Below, in pieces: positions 8,749 to 15,964 of a DNA stretch of 64,000 bases (within the stretch, counting starts at the first letter, position 1; each line of letters starts with the position of its first letter). A program made the translations under genes and the position numbers. The notes beneath the pieces were generated by a model that was not told where the DNA came from, searched no databases, and worked only from the letters and a program-made list of their open reading frames with translations. Source of the stretch: Paraburkholderia sp. FT54 (lineage in GTDB: Bacteria > Pseudomonadota > Gammaproteobacteria > Burkholderiales > Burkholderiaceae); assembly GCF_031585635.1 (NCBI RefSeq), contig NZ_CP134195.1, forward strand, positions 2,294,001 to 2,358,000, given 5' to 3'.

Positions 8749-9897
8749 TTACCTGGATCCGAGGACCGTTATCGGCTTCCACTGTCCGTTTTCACACTTG
8801 TAGACGGTGATGATTGCGTCGCGCAGATCGCCGAACCTGTCGTATGCGAAGTGCTCACTCGTGACACCCTTCATGTCCGTCTTCGCGAGCACCGGCAGGT
8901 AGACGGCCGGGTCCGACGAATTGGCCTTCTGCATCGCCTGCATCATGGCCATCGCGCCGTCGTACGTGTACGGCGCATAGGTTGTCGGTTCAGCGCCGAA
9001 CTTGGCCTTGTAGCGTTGCGTGAAACCCGCGCCACCCGGCATCCTCTCCAGCGGCAGCCCCGCGAGCGAGACAATGGCACCGTCCGCGGCCGGCCCGGCG
9101 ATCTTGATGAAGTCCTCCGTCTTCGACATTTCGCCCGAGGCGAAGGTTGCCTTCATCGCAAGCGAGCGCGCCTGCTTGACCAGCGGCGCGGACTGCGCAT
9201 CGGCGCCTGCGTAGTAGATGAAATCAGGATTCTTCGACTTGATGCCGGTCAGAATGGCCTTGAAGTCGACTGCCTTGTCGCACGTGAACTGATGATCGAT
9301 GATGTTGCCGCCAGCCGCCTTGACTGCCGTCTCGAACTGCTCCGCAAGACCCTGGCCGTATGCCGTGCGGTCATCGATGATTGCAATGCGCTTCGCATGG
9401 AGCGTCTCGACCACGTACTTGCCCATCACGCTGCCCTGCTGCGTATCCGAGGTCATCATCCGGAACGTCGTGTTGAAACCCTGGCGCGTATAGGCGGGCG
9501 CGGTTGCCGTCGAAATCTGCGGAATGCCTGCGCGTGAATAGATCGCCGAAGCGGGGATCGTCACGCCGGAGTTGAAGTGACCAAGCATGCCCTTGATCCC
9601 GTCGTCGACCAGCTTCTGGGCGACGACCGTGCCCGTCTTCGGGTCCGCCTGGTCGTCGAGCGCCTCCAGCACGAACTTGGTTTCCTTGCCGTCGACCTTG
9701 GGCTTCGTGGCGTTGAAGTCGTCAATGGCGAGTTGCACGCCCGATTCAAAATCCTTGCCGTACTGCGCCTGCGCGCCCGTCATCGGCGCGGCCAGACCCA
9801 GCTTTACCGTTTGTGTTTCGGCGGCCTGGGCGACTCCGAACGACAGGGCGAGCAATCCCGAAGCAGCGGCTGCAAAAGCGGTGGTGCGAAGTTTCAT
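8749..9897 (-). CDS. Periplasmic binding protein of a branched-chain-amino-acid-type ABC transporter
   Basis: This 382-residue LivJ/LivK-type (type I fold) binding protein has a clear signal peptide of about 25 residues with cleavage after AQA (LLALSFGVAQA|AETQ). The mature start VKLGLAAPMTGAQAQYG is typical of the family. It is the first gene of a probable unit with the dehydrogenase and deaminase, and an 18-bp palindrome lies 52 bp upstream. No permease or ATPase genes are adjacent, so it must use components encoded elsewhere or act as an orphan receptor. Hydroxyproline or hydroxyprolyl compounds are likely ligands, by context only. Confidence 0.85.
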   Translation of the reverse strand: MKLRTTAFAAAASGLLALSFGVAQAAETQTVKLGLAAPMTGAQAQYGKDFESGVQLAIDDFNATKPKVDGKETKFVLEALDDQADPKTGTVVAQKLVDDGIKGMLGHFNSGVTIPASAIYSRAGIPQISTATAPAYTRQGFNTTFRMMTSDTQQGSVMGKYVVETLHAKRIAIIDDRTAYGQGLAEQFETAVKAAGGNIIDHQFTCDKAVDFKAILTGIKSKNPDFIYYAGADAQSAPLVKQARSLAMKATFASGEMSKTEDFIKIAGPAADGAIVSLAGLPLERMPGGAGFTQRYKAKFGAEPTTYAPYTYDGAMAMMQAMQKANSSDPAVYLPVLAKTDMKGVTSEHFAYDRFGDLRDAIITVYKCENGQWKPITVLGSR

Positions 9898-9949
9898 GCC
9901 AGTCTCCTTGCTACCGTAAAAGCCGCACTTGGGGACGCCGGAAACACAT

Positions 9950-9967
9950 TATATTGGATCCAATATA
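9950..9967. promoter_or_regulatory. Perfect 18-bp palindrome, candidate GntR operator
   Basis: TATATTGGATCCAATATA is identical to its reverse complement. It lies 52 bp upstream of the binding-protein start, where an operator or promoter would be expected. Its TTGGAT/ATCCAA core shares GGAT with the elements near the GntR and MFS genes. It is the strongest regulatory signal in the island. Confidence 0.65.
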
Positions 9968-10063
9968 CAAGCATTCCGCGTATGATGCGCCCCTTAAGCG
10001 GGTCTGTCAAATGCGTTCGAAATAATTGGCGGAACGCGGTTTTCTGTGTCCCCGCCGCCGCTC

Positions 10064-10609
10064 CTACACCTGCTCCATGAAGTCAGGATCCTCTAGCCCA
10101 CGCAGCCTTTGCACCTGATCTTCGAGTGGCGAAACCGCCAGTTGTGCAAACACCAGCGCCAGTCCCAAATCAGCATGGTCATACAGTCCAGCTTCGCCAA
10201 GCAGATTCATTGTGCCCAGCGTGACGCCGTTCTTGCGCACGGGGATGTTCAGCACGCTCTCACACCCAATGGACCACAACACCTCGTACTCCGAAAACAC
10301 GGCCTGGATATCCTCGCGCGTTGAACCGACAAAGATCTCCCCGCGACGAAGCACCTGGTCCGACCAGCGGCTTTGCGTCACCCGCTTGAGCCCGCCTACC
10401 GGATTGATATCCAGGCGATTGCTATGCAGACGTCCCAGCCGGCTCGATGCCTCGTCATACGCCAGCACCGTGAAGAGGCGCTGGCCGAATACCTCCGTGA
10501 GGGAGCGCTCGAACTCGGACCATATGATGTCGGCGTTGCCGCCTTCCTGCTGAATCGCGGCTAGACGCTCGATCGCCAGAGAAATGTGCGCGTGGTTGGT
10601 GTCCGTCAC
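10064..10609 (-). CDS. GAF-domain protein
   Basis: This 181-residue protein consists mainly of one GAF domain (about 30-165); the block VLNIPVRKNGVTLGTMNLLG is characteristic. GAF domains bind small ligands, nucleotides or tetrapyrroles; no output domain is present. The start is GTG 10609. Its AAGGAG ribosome site overlaps the stop codon of the MFS gene, so the two are tightly coupled. Stand-alone GAF proteins next to transporters are seen in several catabolic clusters, but their role is not established. A ligand-sensing or modulator function is only a guess. Confidence 0.75.
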   Translation of the reverse strand: MTDTNHAHISLAIERLAAIQQEGGNADIIWSEFERSLTEVFGQRLFTVLAYDEASSRLGRLHSNRLDINPVGGLKRVTQSRWSDQVLRRGEIFVGSTREDIQAVFSEYEVLWSIGCESVLNIPVRKNGVTLGTMNLLGEAGLYDHADLGLALVFAQLAVSPLEDQVQRLRGLEDPDFMEQV

Positions 10610-10618
10610 GAAAACTCC

Positions 10619-12028
10619 TTATTTCGCGGTTCGAAGTGCGGCGCTGTGCGCGTCGGGACGCATTGAGCCGTACTCCTCCTCGGAAATTTCTTCAAGCGTC
10701 TTGCCGGTCGTCGAGACGCCCAGGAAAATCACGGCGAGCGCGCCGATCAGCAGGATGACCGTGGTCATGCCGAACACGCCGGCAAAACCCCACAATGGGT
10801 AGATGTAGCCCACCAGCATGGGTGAACAGATCGCGCCGATACGGCCGAACGCCGAAGCCGTGCCCATCCCCGTCGCACGCAGATGCGTCGGGAACACTTC
10901 AGGGGTATAGGCATATTCGCCCGCGTTGACGCCGTTCATCGCGAACGACATGAATATCGAAGCAAGGACGATCGATGTATCGCTGCCCGCATTGGCCAAC
11001 CAGATACCTGCGACGCAAGCGAGTGCCATGTACGTGACGATGGTCGTCTTGCGTCCCAGTTTTTCGCAGAAATAGGCCGACGAGTAGTAGCCTGGAATCT
11101 GCGCGAGGTAGATCAGGATCGAGACGGAAAAGCTCTTCGTAATGGTCATGCCATGCTGAACGAGCAGGCCGGGGATCCAGACGAAGAATGCATACGAGCA
11201 GAACGTCACCGACAGCCATAGACACCAGCTCATCAGCGTCGTTTTGGCGAGAGGCGGCCTCCACAGCAGCTTCAGGTTTCCGAAGAAGGAACCCGAGTGC
11301 TCATAGCTGGCGGCAGCGCCTGTCACAGGCACGACGGGAGGCAGCGTTACACCCGTGCGTTCGATCTGCCGCTCGATATCGGACACTACGGCTTCGGCTT
11401 CAGCGTGACGGCCGCGAATCTCCAGCCACCGCGGCGACTCGTGCAGCGAACGCCGCCACCAGAGCAGCACGACGACAGGTACGGAAACGATCACCAGCGC
11501 GATACGCCAGCCCTCCGGATTCAGCGGGATCACGAAGTAGCCGATCAACGCCGCGGCAACAAAGCCGAACGAGAAGAAACCGGCCAGTGCGCCAGTAAAG
11601 GCGCCCCGATAGCGGTTACTGACGAACTCCACCAGGAACGGCGCAATGATCGCGCCCTCGGCGCCCATTCCGATACCTGCGATTGCTCGCAGCAGAGCGA
11701 ACGTGTGCCAGTCGTTCACAAACGCGTTGGCAAAGGTCAGCACGCAGAAGAAGGTCAGCGCCCACATCATGACGACACGGCGGCCGAAACGGTCGCCCAG
11801 CAGGCCGGCGATTAGCGCACCGACGAGAAATCCAACATAGGTGCTACTGCCCAGAAGCCCGGTTTCGAAACTCGTCAGATGCCATTTGGTACGAACAACG
11901 GGCAGGATAAACGCGATGATGGCTGCGTCGACGGCTTCGAACATGAAGCCCAAACCGCCCATGATGAGCAGCTTGAAGTGGAAACGACTGAACGGAAGGC
12001 GTTCGAGCCGGGCTGCAATCGGTGACAT
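10619..12028 (-). CDS. MFS transporter, metabolite:H+ symporter type
   Basis: This 469-residue inner-membrane protein has about twelve hydrophobic segments. The MFS signature GDRFGRR lies between helices 2 and 3, and SPRWLEIRGRHAEAE in the central loop is typical of the sugar and aromatic-acid/H+ symporter families. The start at 12028 (MSPIAARLERLPFSRFH) is preceded by GGGAG; 26 upstream codons are open but lack a ribosome site. It is co-transcribed with the GAF gene. Probable import of hydroxyproline or a related compound is inferred from the island and from the shared motif at 12094-12113. Confidence 0.8.
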   Translation of the reverse strand: MSPIAARLERLPFSRFHFKLLIMGGLGFMFEAVDAAIIAFILPVVRTKWHLTSFETGLLGSSTYVGFLVGALIAGLLGDRFGRRVVMMWALTFFCVLTFANAFVNDWHTFALLRAIAGIGMGAEGAIIAPFLVEFVSNRYRGAFTGALAGFFSFGFVAAALIGYFVIPLNPEGWRIALVIVSVPVVVLLWWRRSLHESPRWLEIRGRHAEAEAVVSDIERQIERTGVTLPPVVPVTGAAASYEHSGSFFGNLKLLWRPPLAKTTLMSWCLWLSVTFCSYAFFVWIPGLLVQHGMTITKSFSVSILIYLAQIPGYYSSAYFCEKLGRKTTIVTYMALACVAGIWLANAGSDTSIVLASIFMSFAMNGVNAGEYAYTPEVFPTHLRATGMGTASAFGRIGAICSPMLVGYIYPLWGFAGVFGMTTVILLIGALAVIFLGVSTTGKTLEEISEEEYGSMRPDAHSAALRTAK

Positions 12029-12093
12029 GTAGTTGCTCCCGAAATGAGAGATCGACCAGCCCGGAATCGCCCGGACCAATGTGCGATGACAAT

Positions 12094-12113
12094 ATCCTGT
12101 ATCCAAAATCCAG
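12094..12113. promoter_or_regulatory. Candidate GntR operator upstream of the MFS gene
   Basis: Read on the minus strand this is TGGATTTTGGATACAGGAT. It contains both TGGATTTTGKATMC, as at 3887-3900, and GGATACAG, as at 3852. It lies about 70-85 bp before the MFS start. Sharing two elements with the GntR promoter region supports a common regulator. Confidence 0.45.
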
Positions 12114-12224
12114 AGTCAAGGGCGGGTAAACCTCTGCGTGCGCTTTCCTCGCCGGGGACGCGGCAGACGGCATCAGAACCTGAGCGCGCGGCGGAATGCG
12201 TTCAAGAAACCATACTGCGGACGT

Positions 12225-12262
12225 AAAAAAGGCCACGTACCTTTTGGGAACGTGGCCTTTAT
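12225..12262 (-). terminator. Rho-independent terminator after tRNA-Leu
   Basis: On the minus strand the arms GGCCACGT and ACGTGGCC (12231-12238 and 12250-12257) enclose a short loop and are followed by TTTTTT. It begins just after the tRNA 3' end. Confidence 0.85.
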
Positions 12263-12267
12263 TTCTT

Positions 12268-12354
12268 TGGTGCGTGAGGCCGGACTCGAACCGGCACGAG
12301 ATTGCTCCCGTCAGGACCTAAACCTGGTGCGTCTACCAATTTCGCCACTCACGC
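12268..12354 (-). tRNA. tRNA-Leu (anticodon UAG)
   Basis: The 87 nt include an encoded CCA. The acceptor arms GCGTGAG and CTCACGC pair. The D-arm GCGAAATTGGTAGACGC is the standard leucine form, the anticodon loop is TTTAGGT (anticodon TAG), a long variable arm is present, and the T-arm is CCGGTTCGAGTCCGG. A terminator follows. A degenerate copy lies upstream at 12437-12523. Confidence 0.95.
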
Positions 12355-12436
12355 GAATTTTTATACCTTGCAGGCAGGACCGCTGCGATATCGCGCGCGA
12401 CAAGCCCTCTGCGACACCGGCAACAACCCTTATTTT

Positions 12437-12523
12437 ACGCGGGTTCCCGCGACTTTCAGTGCTGCTGCCGCCGCATGCAGCGGCAGGACCTCCCTGGCGT
12501 CTCCACCAATTCGCCACCCGCGC
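12437..12523 (-). pseudogene. Degenerate tRNA-Leu-like remnant
   Basis: The 87-nt segment begins GCGCGGGTGGCG and ends CCCGCGT, so acceptor arms still pair. The D-arm region GCGAATTGGTGGAGACGC and the anticodon stem CCAGG/CCTG are clearly those of tRNA-Leu. The anticodon loop is GAGGT, two bases short of seven, which suggests a former GAG anticodon. The T-arm cannot be recognised. It lies 82 bp upstream of the intact tRNA-Leu and in the same direction. I judge it non-functional; it may be a decayed tandem tRNA or the scar of an integration event. Confidence 0.55.
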
Positions 12524-12744
12524 AGCCGGGCATGGCACGATGCGCCCGCCCGTTGTACTGCATGCTGTCAGCCGCGTCGAAAACACGCGCCCCGAAAGCG
12601 TAAGCGCGAGATTCTAACCGATTGATTCGCGCTTGTCTGCATCTGCCAGGCATCTGTCCGGGCGGCGCCGATGCTACAATTTTTGGCTTCGTGCACGCGC
12701 GGCGTGCCCCCTCTTTGCCTGCCCTTCCCCACATTCCCAATCCA
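12524..12744. other. Intergenic region before the HpnD-like gene
   Basis: I see no gene here. TACAAT at 12675-12680 is a possible -10 element for the downstream gene, but no convincing -35 box accompanies it. The frame of the downstream gene is open through 12622, so an earlier start cannot be excluded. Confidence 0.4.
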
Positions 12745-13569
12745 GTGAATTTCGACGAATACTGCCAGCAGAAAGCGGCGCCGCCCGGATCAAGCACTTA
12801 CTATGCGCTTCGGCAGGCGCCCGCAGCCAGCCAGCCGCTGTTGACCGCGCTGTTCGCGCTGCGCCGCGAGTTCGAGGAAACGGTCAAGGAGACCAGTGAT
12901 CCGGCCATCGGCCGCACGAAGCTCGCGTGGTGGCAAAACGAACTCGCCGCGCTGGCTTCGGGTTCGCCGTCGCACCCGGTCTCCAAGGCGCTGGCGGCCT
13001 ACATGCCCGATGTGAAGGCCGAGTATCCGGCGCTGCAGGCGTTGCTCGCCGGCTTCGAAATGGACCTCGACCAGGCGCGTTACCTCGACTACCCGAATCT
13101 GCGGCGCTATGTACAAGGCGTGGGCGGCACCTTCGCCTCGCTGGTCGCGCGCGCAACGGCGAAAGACGCCGCGCAGGCGTCGAACTGGTCCGCGCCGCTC
13201 GGCGAGGCGCTGCTGCTCGCGCAGATCGTCGTCGAAACGGGCAATGATGCGCGCCACGGCCGCATCTATATTCCCATCGACGAAATGCAGCGCTTCAATG
13301 TGACCGCCGCTGACCTGATCAATCGAAAATATAGCGACGCCTTCACCGAGTTGATGCGCTTCGAGACCAAGCGCGCCCGCGATGCGTTGCAGACCGCGCT
13401 CAGCGCCGTGCCCGCCAGCGAGCGTCGTTCGCAGCGCACGCTCGTCGCGCAGGCGGCATTGGCGTTGGCCTTGCTGGATGAAATCGAACGCGACGGCTAT
13501 CACGTTCTGCATCAGCGCATCGCGTTGACGCCGATTCGCAAGCTCTGGATCGCGTGGCGCGCCAAGTGA
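12745..13569 (+). CDS. Squalene/phytoene synthase family protein, HpnD-like but divergent
   Basis: This 274-residue trans-prenyltransferase-fold protein resembles presqualene diphosphate synthase HpnD: NFDEYCQQKAA at the N-terminus, RTKLAWWQNEL (about 58-68), YVQGVGGTFASL and a C-terminal LLDEIERDGYHVL. Both aspartate-rich motifs are altered. The first, normally DDxxDE, reads EETVKE (44-49). The second, normally RDxxED, reads VETGND (163-168), keeping only Asp168. These residues bind the Mg-diphosphate, so classical synthase activity is doubtful. The GTG start at 12745 is chosen from the family N-terminus; no good ribosome site is seen. Confidence 0.75.
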   Translation: MNFDEYCQQKAAPPGSSTYYALRQAPAASQPLLTALFALRREFEETVKETSDPAIGRTKLAWWQNELAALASGSPSHPVSKALAAYMPDVKAEYPALQALLAGFEMDLDQARYLDYPNLRRYVQGVGGTFASLVARATAKDAAQASNWSAPLGEALLLAQIVVETGNDARHGRIYIPIDEMQRFNVTAADLINRKYSDAFTELMRFETKRARDALQTALSAVPASERRSQRTLVAQAALALALLDEIERDGYHVLHQRIALTPIRKLWIAWRAK

Positions 13570-13613
13570 CCGACCCGCGTGGCCGTTTCGTTCCGGTCTC
13601 GCTCAGCGCGCGG

Positions 13614-14858
13614 TCAGGCGCGTAACAAGGGCAGCGGTTCGAACCGCTGTTGCAGGATCGTCGACGCGTCGAGCCCCCACCACGGCCCGAGCACGGTGGC
13701 GTACAGTTGCCGGAAATCGACGCCGACCGGCAGGTTGCCATTGCCGTCGAGCTGCGCCAGCACCGGCGCCGCGCCGTACAAGCCGCCGCGCACGCGCCCG
13801 CCTGTCACGAAATGCGGCGCCACAGTGCCGTGATCGGTACCGTGGCTCTGATTCTCACGCGGCCGCCGACCGAACTCGGCATAAGTCATCATCAGCGTAT
13901 CGTCCCAGCGGCCAAGCTCGACGAGCGCCGACTTCATCGACATCAATCCTTGGGCGAGTTGCTTGAGCAGCGCCGCCTGCTGACCTGGCTGATTCTGATG
14001 CGTGTCGAAACCGTTCAGCGTCAGGCGAATCACCGCGACGCCGTGGCCACGCTGCGGCTGTCCTTGCGGCGTGCTCCCCAAGGAGACTTCCTTCGCAGCG
14101 TCACCCGCCGCCAGCACCTGCATCGCCGTTTTGATCGAACTGCCAAACGCTCCGCCCGGAAACACGGTTTGCAACTGAGCCTGACCTTGCGCGGGACGCA
14201 GCCGGTCGGCGGCTTTCACAATGTCGTTCTCGACGTCGAGGATATGGGCCAGCTCTGGATTGCGCTCGTGCAGCGATACGGGCCTGGCGAGCCGCGAAGC
14301 CTTGACGAACTGTGCCGGATTGACCAGCGCGATCGCACGCGCGCCGTTCGCGAGCGGCCCCATCTCGGCGCTGCCGATCACCACGCCGTCAGCGGCGAAA
14401 CCGGCGGGCACCGGCGTCTGCGCAAACGCACGCGTCAGCCATCCCTCGCGCAGATACTGGTCGGAACGCGACGCGGTGTCCCAGATCTCAATCGAGCGGA
14501 AATGTGACAGGTTCGGTTGCGCATAGCTCACGCCCTGCACGATCGCGAGTTGTTGGGTGCGCCACAGCGGCATCAGCGGTTGCAAGGACGGGTGCAGCGC
14601 GGTGCGCTCGTCGAGCTGAATCGCCTGCTCGCGTTTGATGCCGATGTTCTTGCGCAACTGGTAGTACGTGGGATCGGCAAAGGGAATCACGGTATTCAAA
14701 CCGTCGTTGCCGCCCTTCAGTTCGATGAGGATCAACAGCTTGTCATAGCCGCGCGCCGACGACGCGCCCGGCGCCGCCATCTGCGCGCCGAACGCGCGGG
14801 GCAGCCAAAGTGCGGCGCTCACGGCGGCGCTCATCGAGAGAAAGCTGCGTCGTTTCAT
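13614..14858 (-). CDS. DUF1501 family secreted protein (Tat-type leader)
   Basis: This 414-residue protein begins MKRRSFLSMSAAVSAALWLP, a twin-arginine-like leader, so it is probably exported folded. The body is DUF1501 (sulfatase-like fold): LIELKGGNDGLNTVIPF, SYAQPNLSHFRSIEIW, LNGFDTHQNQPGQ and the C-terminal YAEFGRRPRENQSHGTDHG. These proteins are usually paired with a DUF1800 gene; function is unknown. Here the partner gene just upstream is a remnant (14924-15235), so this gene may have lost its biological partner. Confidence 0.88.
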   Translation of the reverse strand: MKRRSFLSMSAAVSAALWLPRAFGAQMAAPGASSARGYDKLLILIELKGGNDGLNTVIPFADPTYYQLRKNIGIKREQAIQLDERTALHPSLQPLMPLWRTQQLAIVQGVSYAQPNLSHFRSIEIWDTASRSDQYLREGWLTRAFAQTPVPAGFAADGVVIGSAEMGPLANGARAIALVNPAQFVKASRLARPVSLHERNPELAHILDVENDIVKAADRLRPAQGQAQLQTVFPGGAFGSSIKTAMQVLAAGDAAKEVSLGSTPQGQPQRGHGVAVIRLTLNGFDTHQNQPGQQAALLKQLAQGLMSMKSALVELGRWDDTLMMTYAEFGRRPRENQSHGTDHGTVAPHFVTGGRVRGGLYGAAPVLAQLDGNGNLPVGVDFRQLYATVLGPWWGLDASTILQQRFEPLPLLRA

Positions 14859-14923
14859 CCTGCACCTCGTTCTATTGTCGCGGCGCGGGGCGTATCGCCG
14901 TCGACCGTGCTTTATTCAGTGGA

Positions 14924-15235
14924 TCATTTCAATTGATACGCCGGGTTCATCAGCAACGCTTCCAGGCAGGCGCTTGCGGTCGCAACTGTCTCGATCGTAT
15001 CCACCGGCGCAAGCGCGCAGGACCGCATGCTGCCACTGCAACTGCGCCGCCGACAACCCGGGCCTCGCTGTCGGCGCGGTGCCGTAGTGCGCAAGCCATG
15101 TCTCGATGTCGAAGCGTACGCCACCTTCATGCGCTCTGTGAGCGGCGACGGCGTGCTCAACATCGCGCGCACCCACCATGCACGTAATAATTCGTAACGC
15201 TGCCCGCGCAAGCGCTGCGCCTCGCGATGTTGATC
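14924..15235 (-). pseudogene. Remnant of a DUF1800 gene
   Basis: Pieces of a DUF1800 protein survive in more than one frame. The first reads QHREAQRLRGQRYELL then WWVRAMLSTPSPLTERM, the conserved region normally followed by FWHNHF. The middle piece, in another frame, is VRFDIETWLAHYGTAPTA. The last, back in the first frame, is CLEALLMNPAYQLK and ends at 14924. Full proteins are about 450-500 residues, so some 350 residues and the N-terminus are gone. It lies 65 bp before the DUF1501 gene, the usual partner order. Confidence 0.75.
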
Positions 15236-15405
15236 GTTGACGTGACGTCACGGAAAAGGCGTTGACGCATGCGCGCGTGCATGGCGCGCTTCGCTCTGAC
15301 GACTCAACGACAGACTGAACGGGCAAGTTGTCGAAGGAAGTGCAATGAAATTTTTCACGCAAGCGACGAGCGTGAAACGCGTGCCGGGGGCAGGCACGAT
15401 AATGG

Positions 15406-15726
15406 CTACCGCTTATAGAGTTCGCGGACAGCGTCTTCAATATGCTGCCGTAACAGACGCCGTTCGTCGGGCGTCATATGGCCGTCACGGCGGCGTTGAT
15501 CAAGATCGGGGGGAACTGCTGTGCGCAACATGACATCTGAAGCGGGGTGGTCGGTGTTCGGGTCGTGGCGGCTGGACTTGCCCTGCTTGGGCGCGTGCGC
15601 GCTCGCAGCTCTGTCGGCGGAAGGCTGGGCATGGGCGAGCGTCGGTCCTAGTGAGCCTGCAAGCGTACCGGCTACCGCCAGTGCAATCACGCTTAGGCGC
15701 ACATTCGGCCAAACCCCTCCCTTCAT
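15406..15726 (-). CDS. Small secreted protein of unknown function
   Basis: This 106-residue protein has a signal peptide of about 32 residues, probably cleaved after AHA in LAGSLGPTLAHAQPS. It is followed by a charged, probably disordered stretch (ASAHAPKQGKSSRHDPNTDHP) and a helical C-terminus (RRDGHMTPDERRLLRQHIED). ATG 15726 has AGGGAA before it. The gene is divergent from ompR with 230-238 bp between the starts, so control by OmpR is possible. I do not recognise the family; similar small periplasmic proteins with MTPDERR tails occur in Burkholderiales. Confidence 0.7.
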   Translation of the reverse strand: MKGGVWPNVRLSVIALAVAGTLAGSLGPTLAHAQPSADRAASAHAPKQGKSSRHDPNTDHPASDVMLRTAVPPDLDQRRRDGHMTPDERRLLRQHIEDAVRELYKR

Positions 15727-15964
15727 GTTGTTCCCTTCGTGGCGCGGCAACCGGCTACCTCAAATGCGTATACGAACCCCGGTAACGAGCCGGGTGCGAT
15801 AGTTTTAGTCGTGTGAAGTATCCACCGAACAGCCGCATTCAGTAAAGGAGTCTAACTGCCCCCGCTTTACGTCGTGCCACAGTGCGGGTAAATTTTGTAA
15901 CTGACTGTAACCCGTTAAATGATGCAAACGCGCACCACTTTGTAATCGCGCTAAGATGCCGACC

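Noticed and set aside
15345..15533. A 62-codon plus-strand frame starting MKFFTQATS
   Set aside because: It overlaps the small secreted gene on the other strand, which has a signal peptide and a ribosome site.
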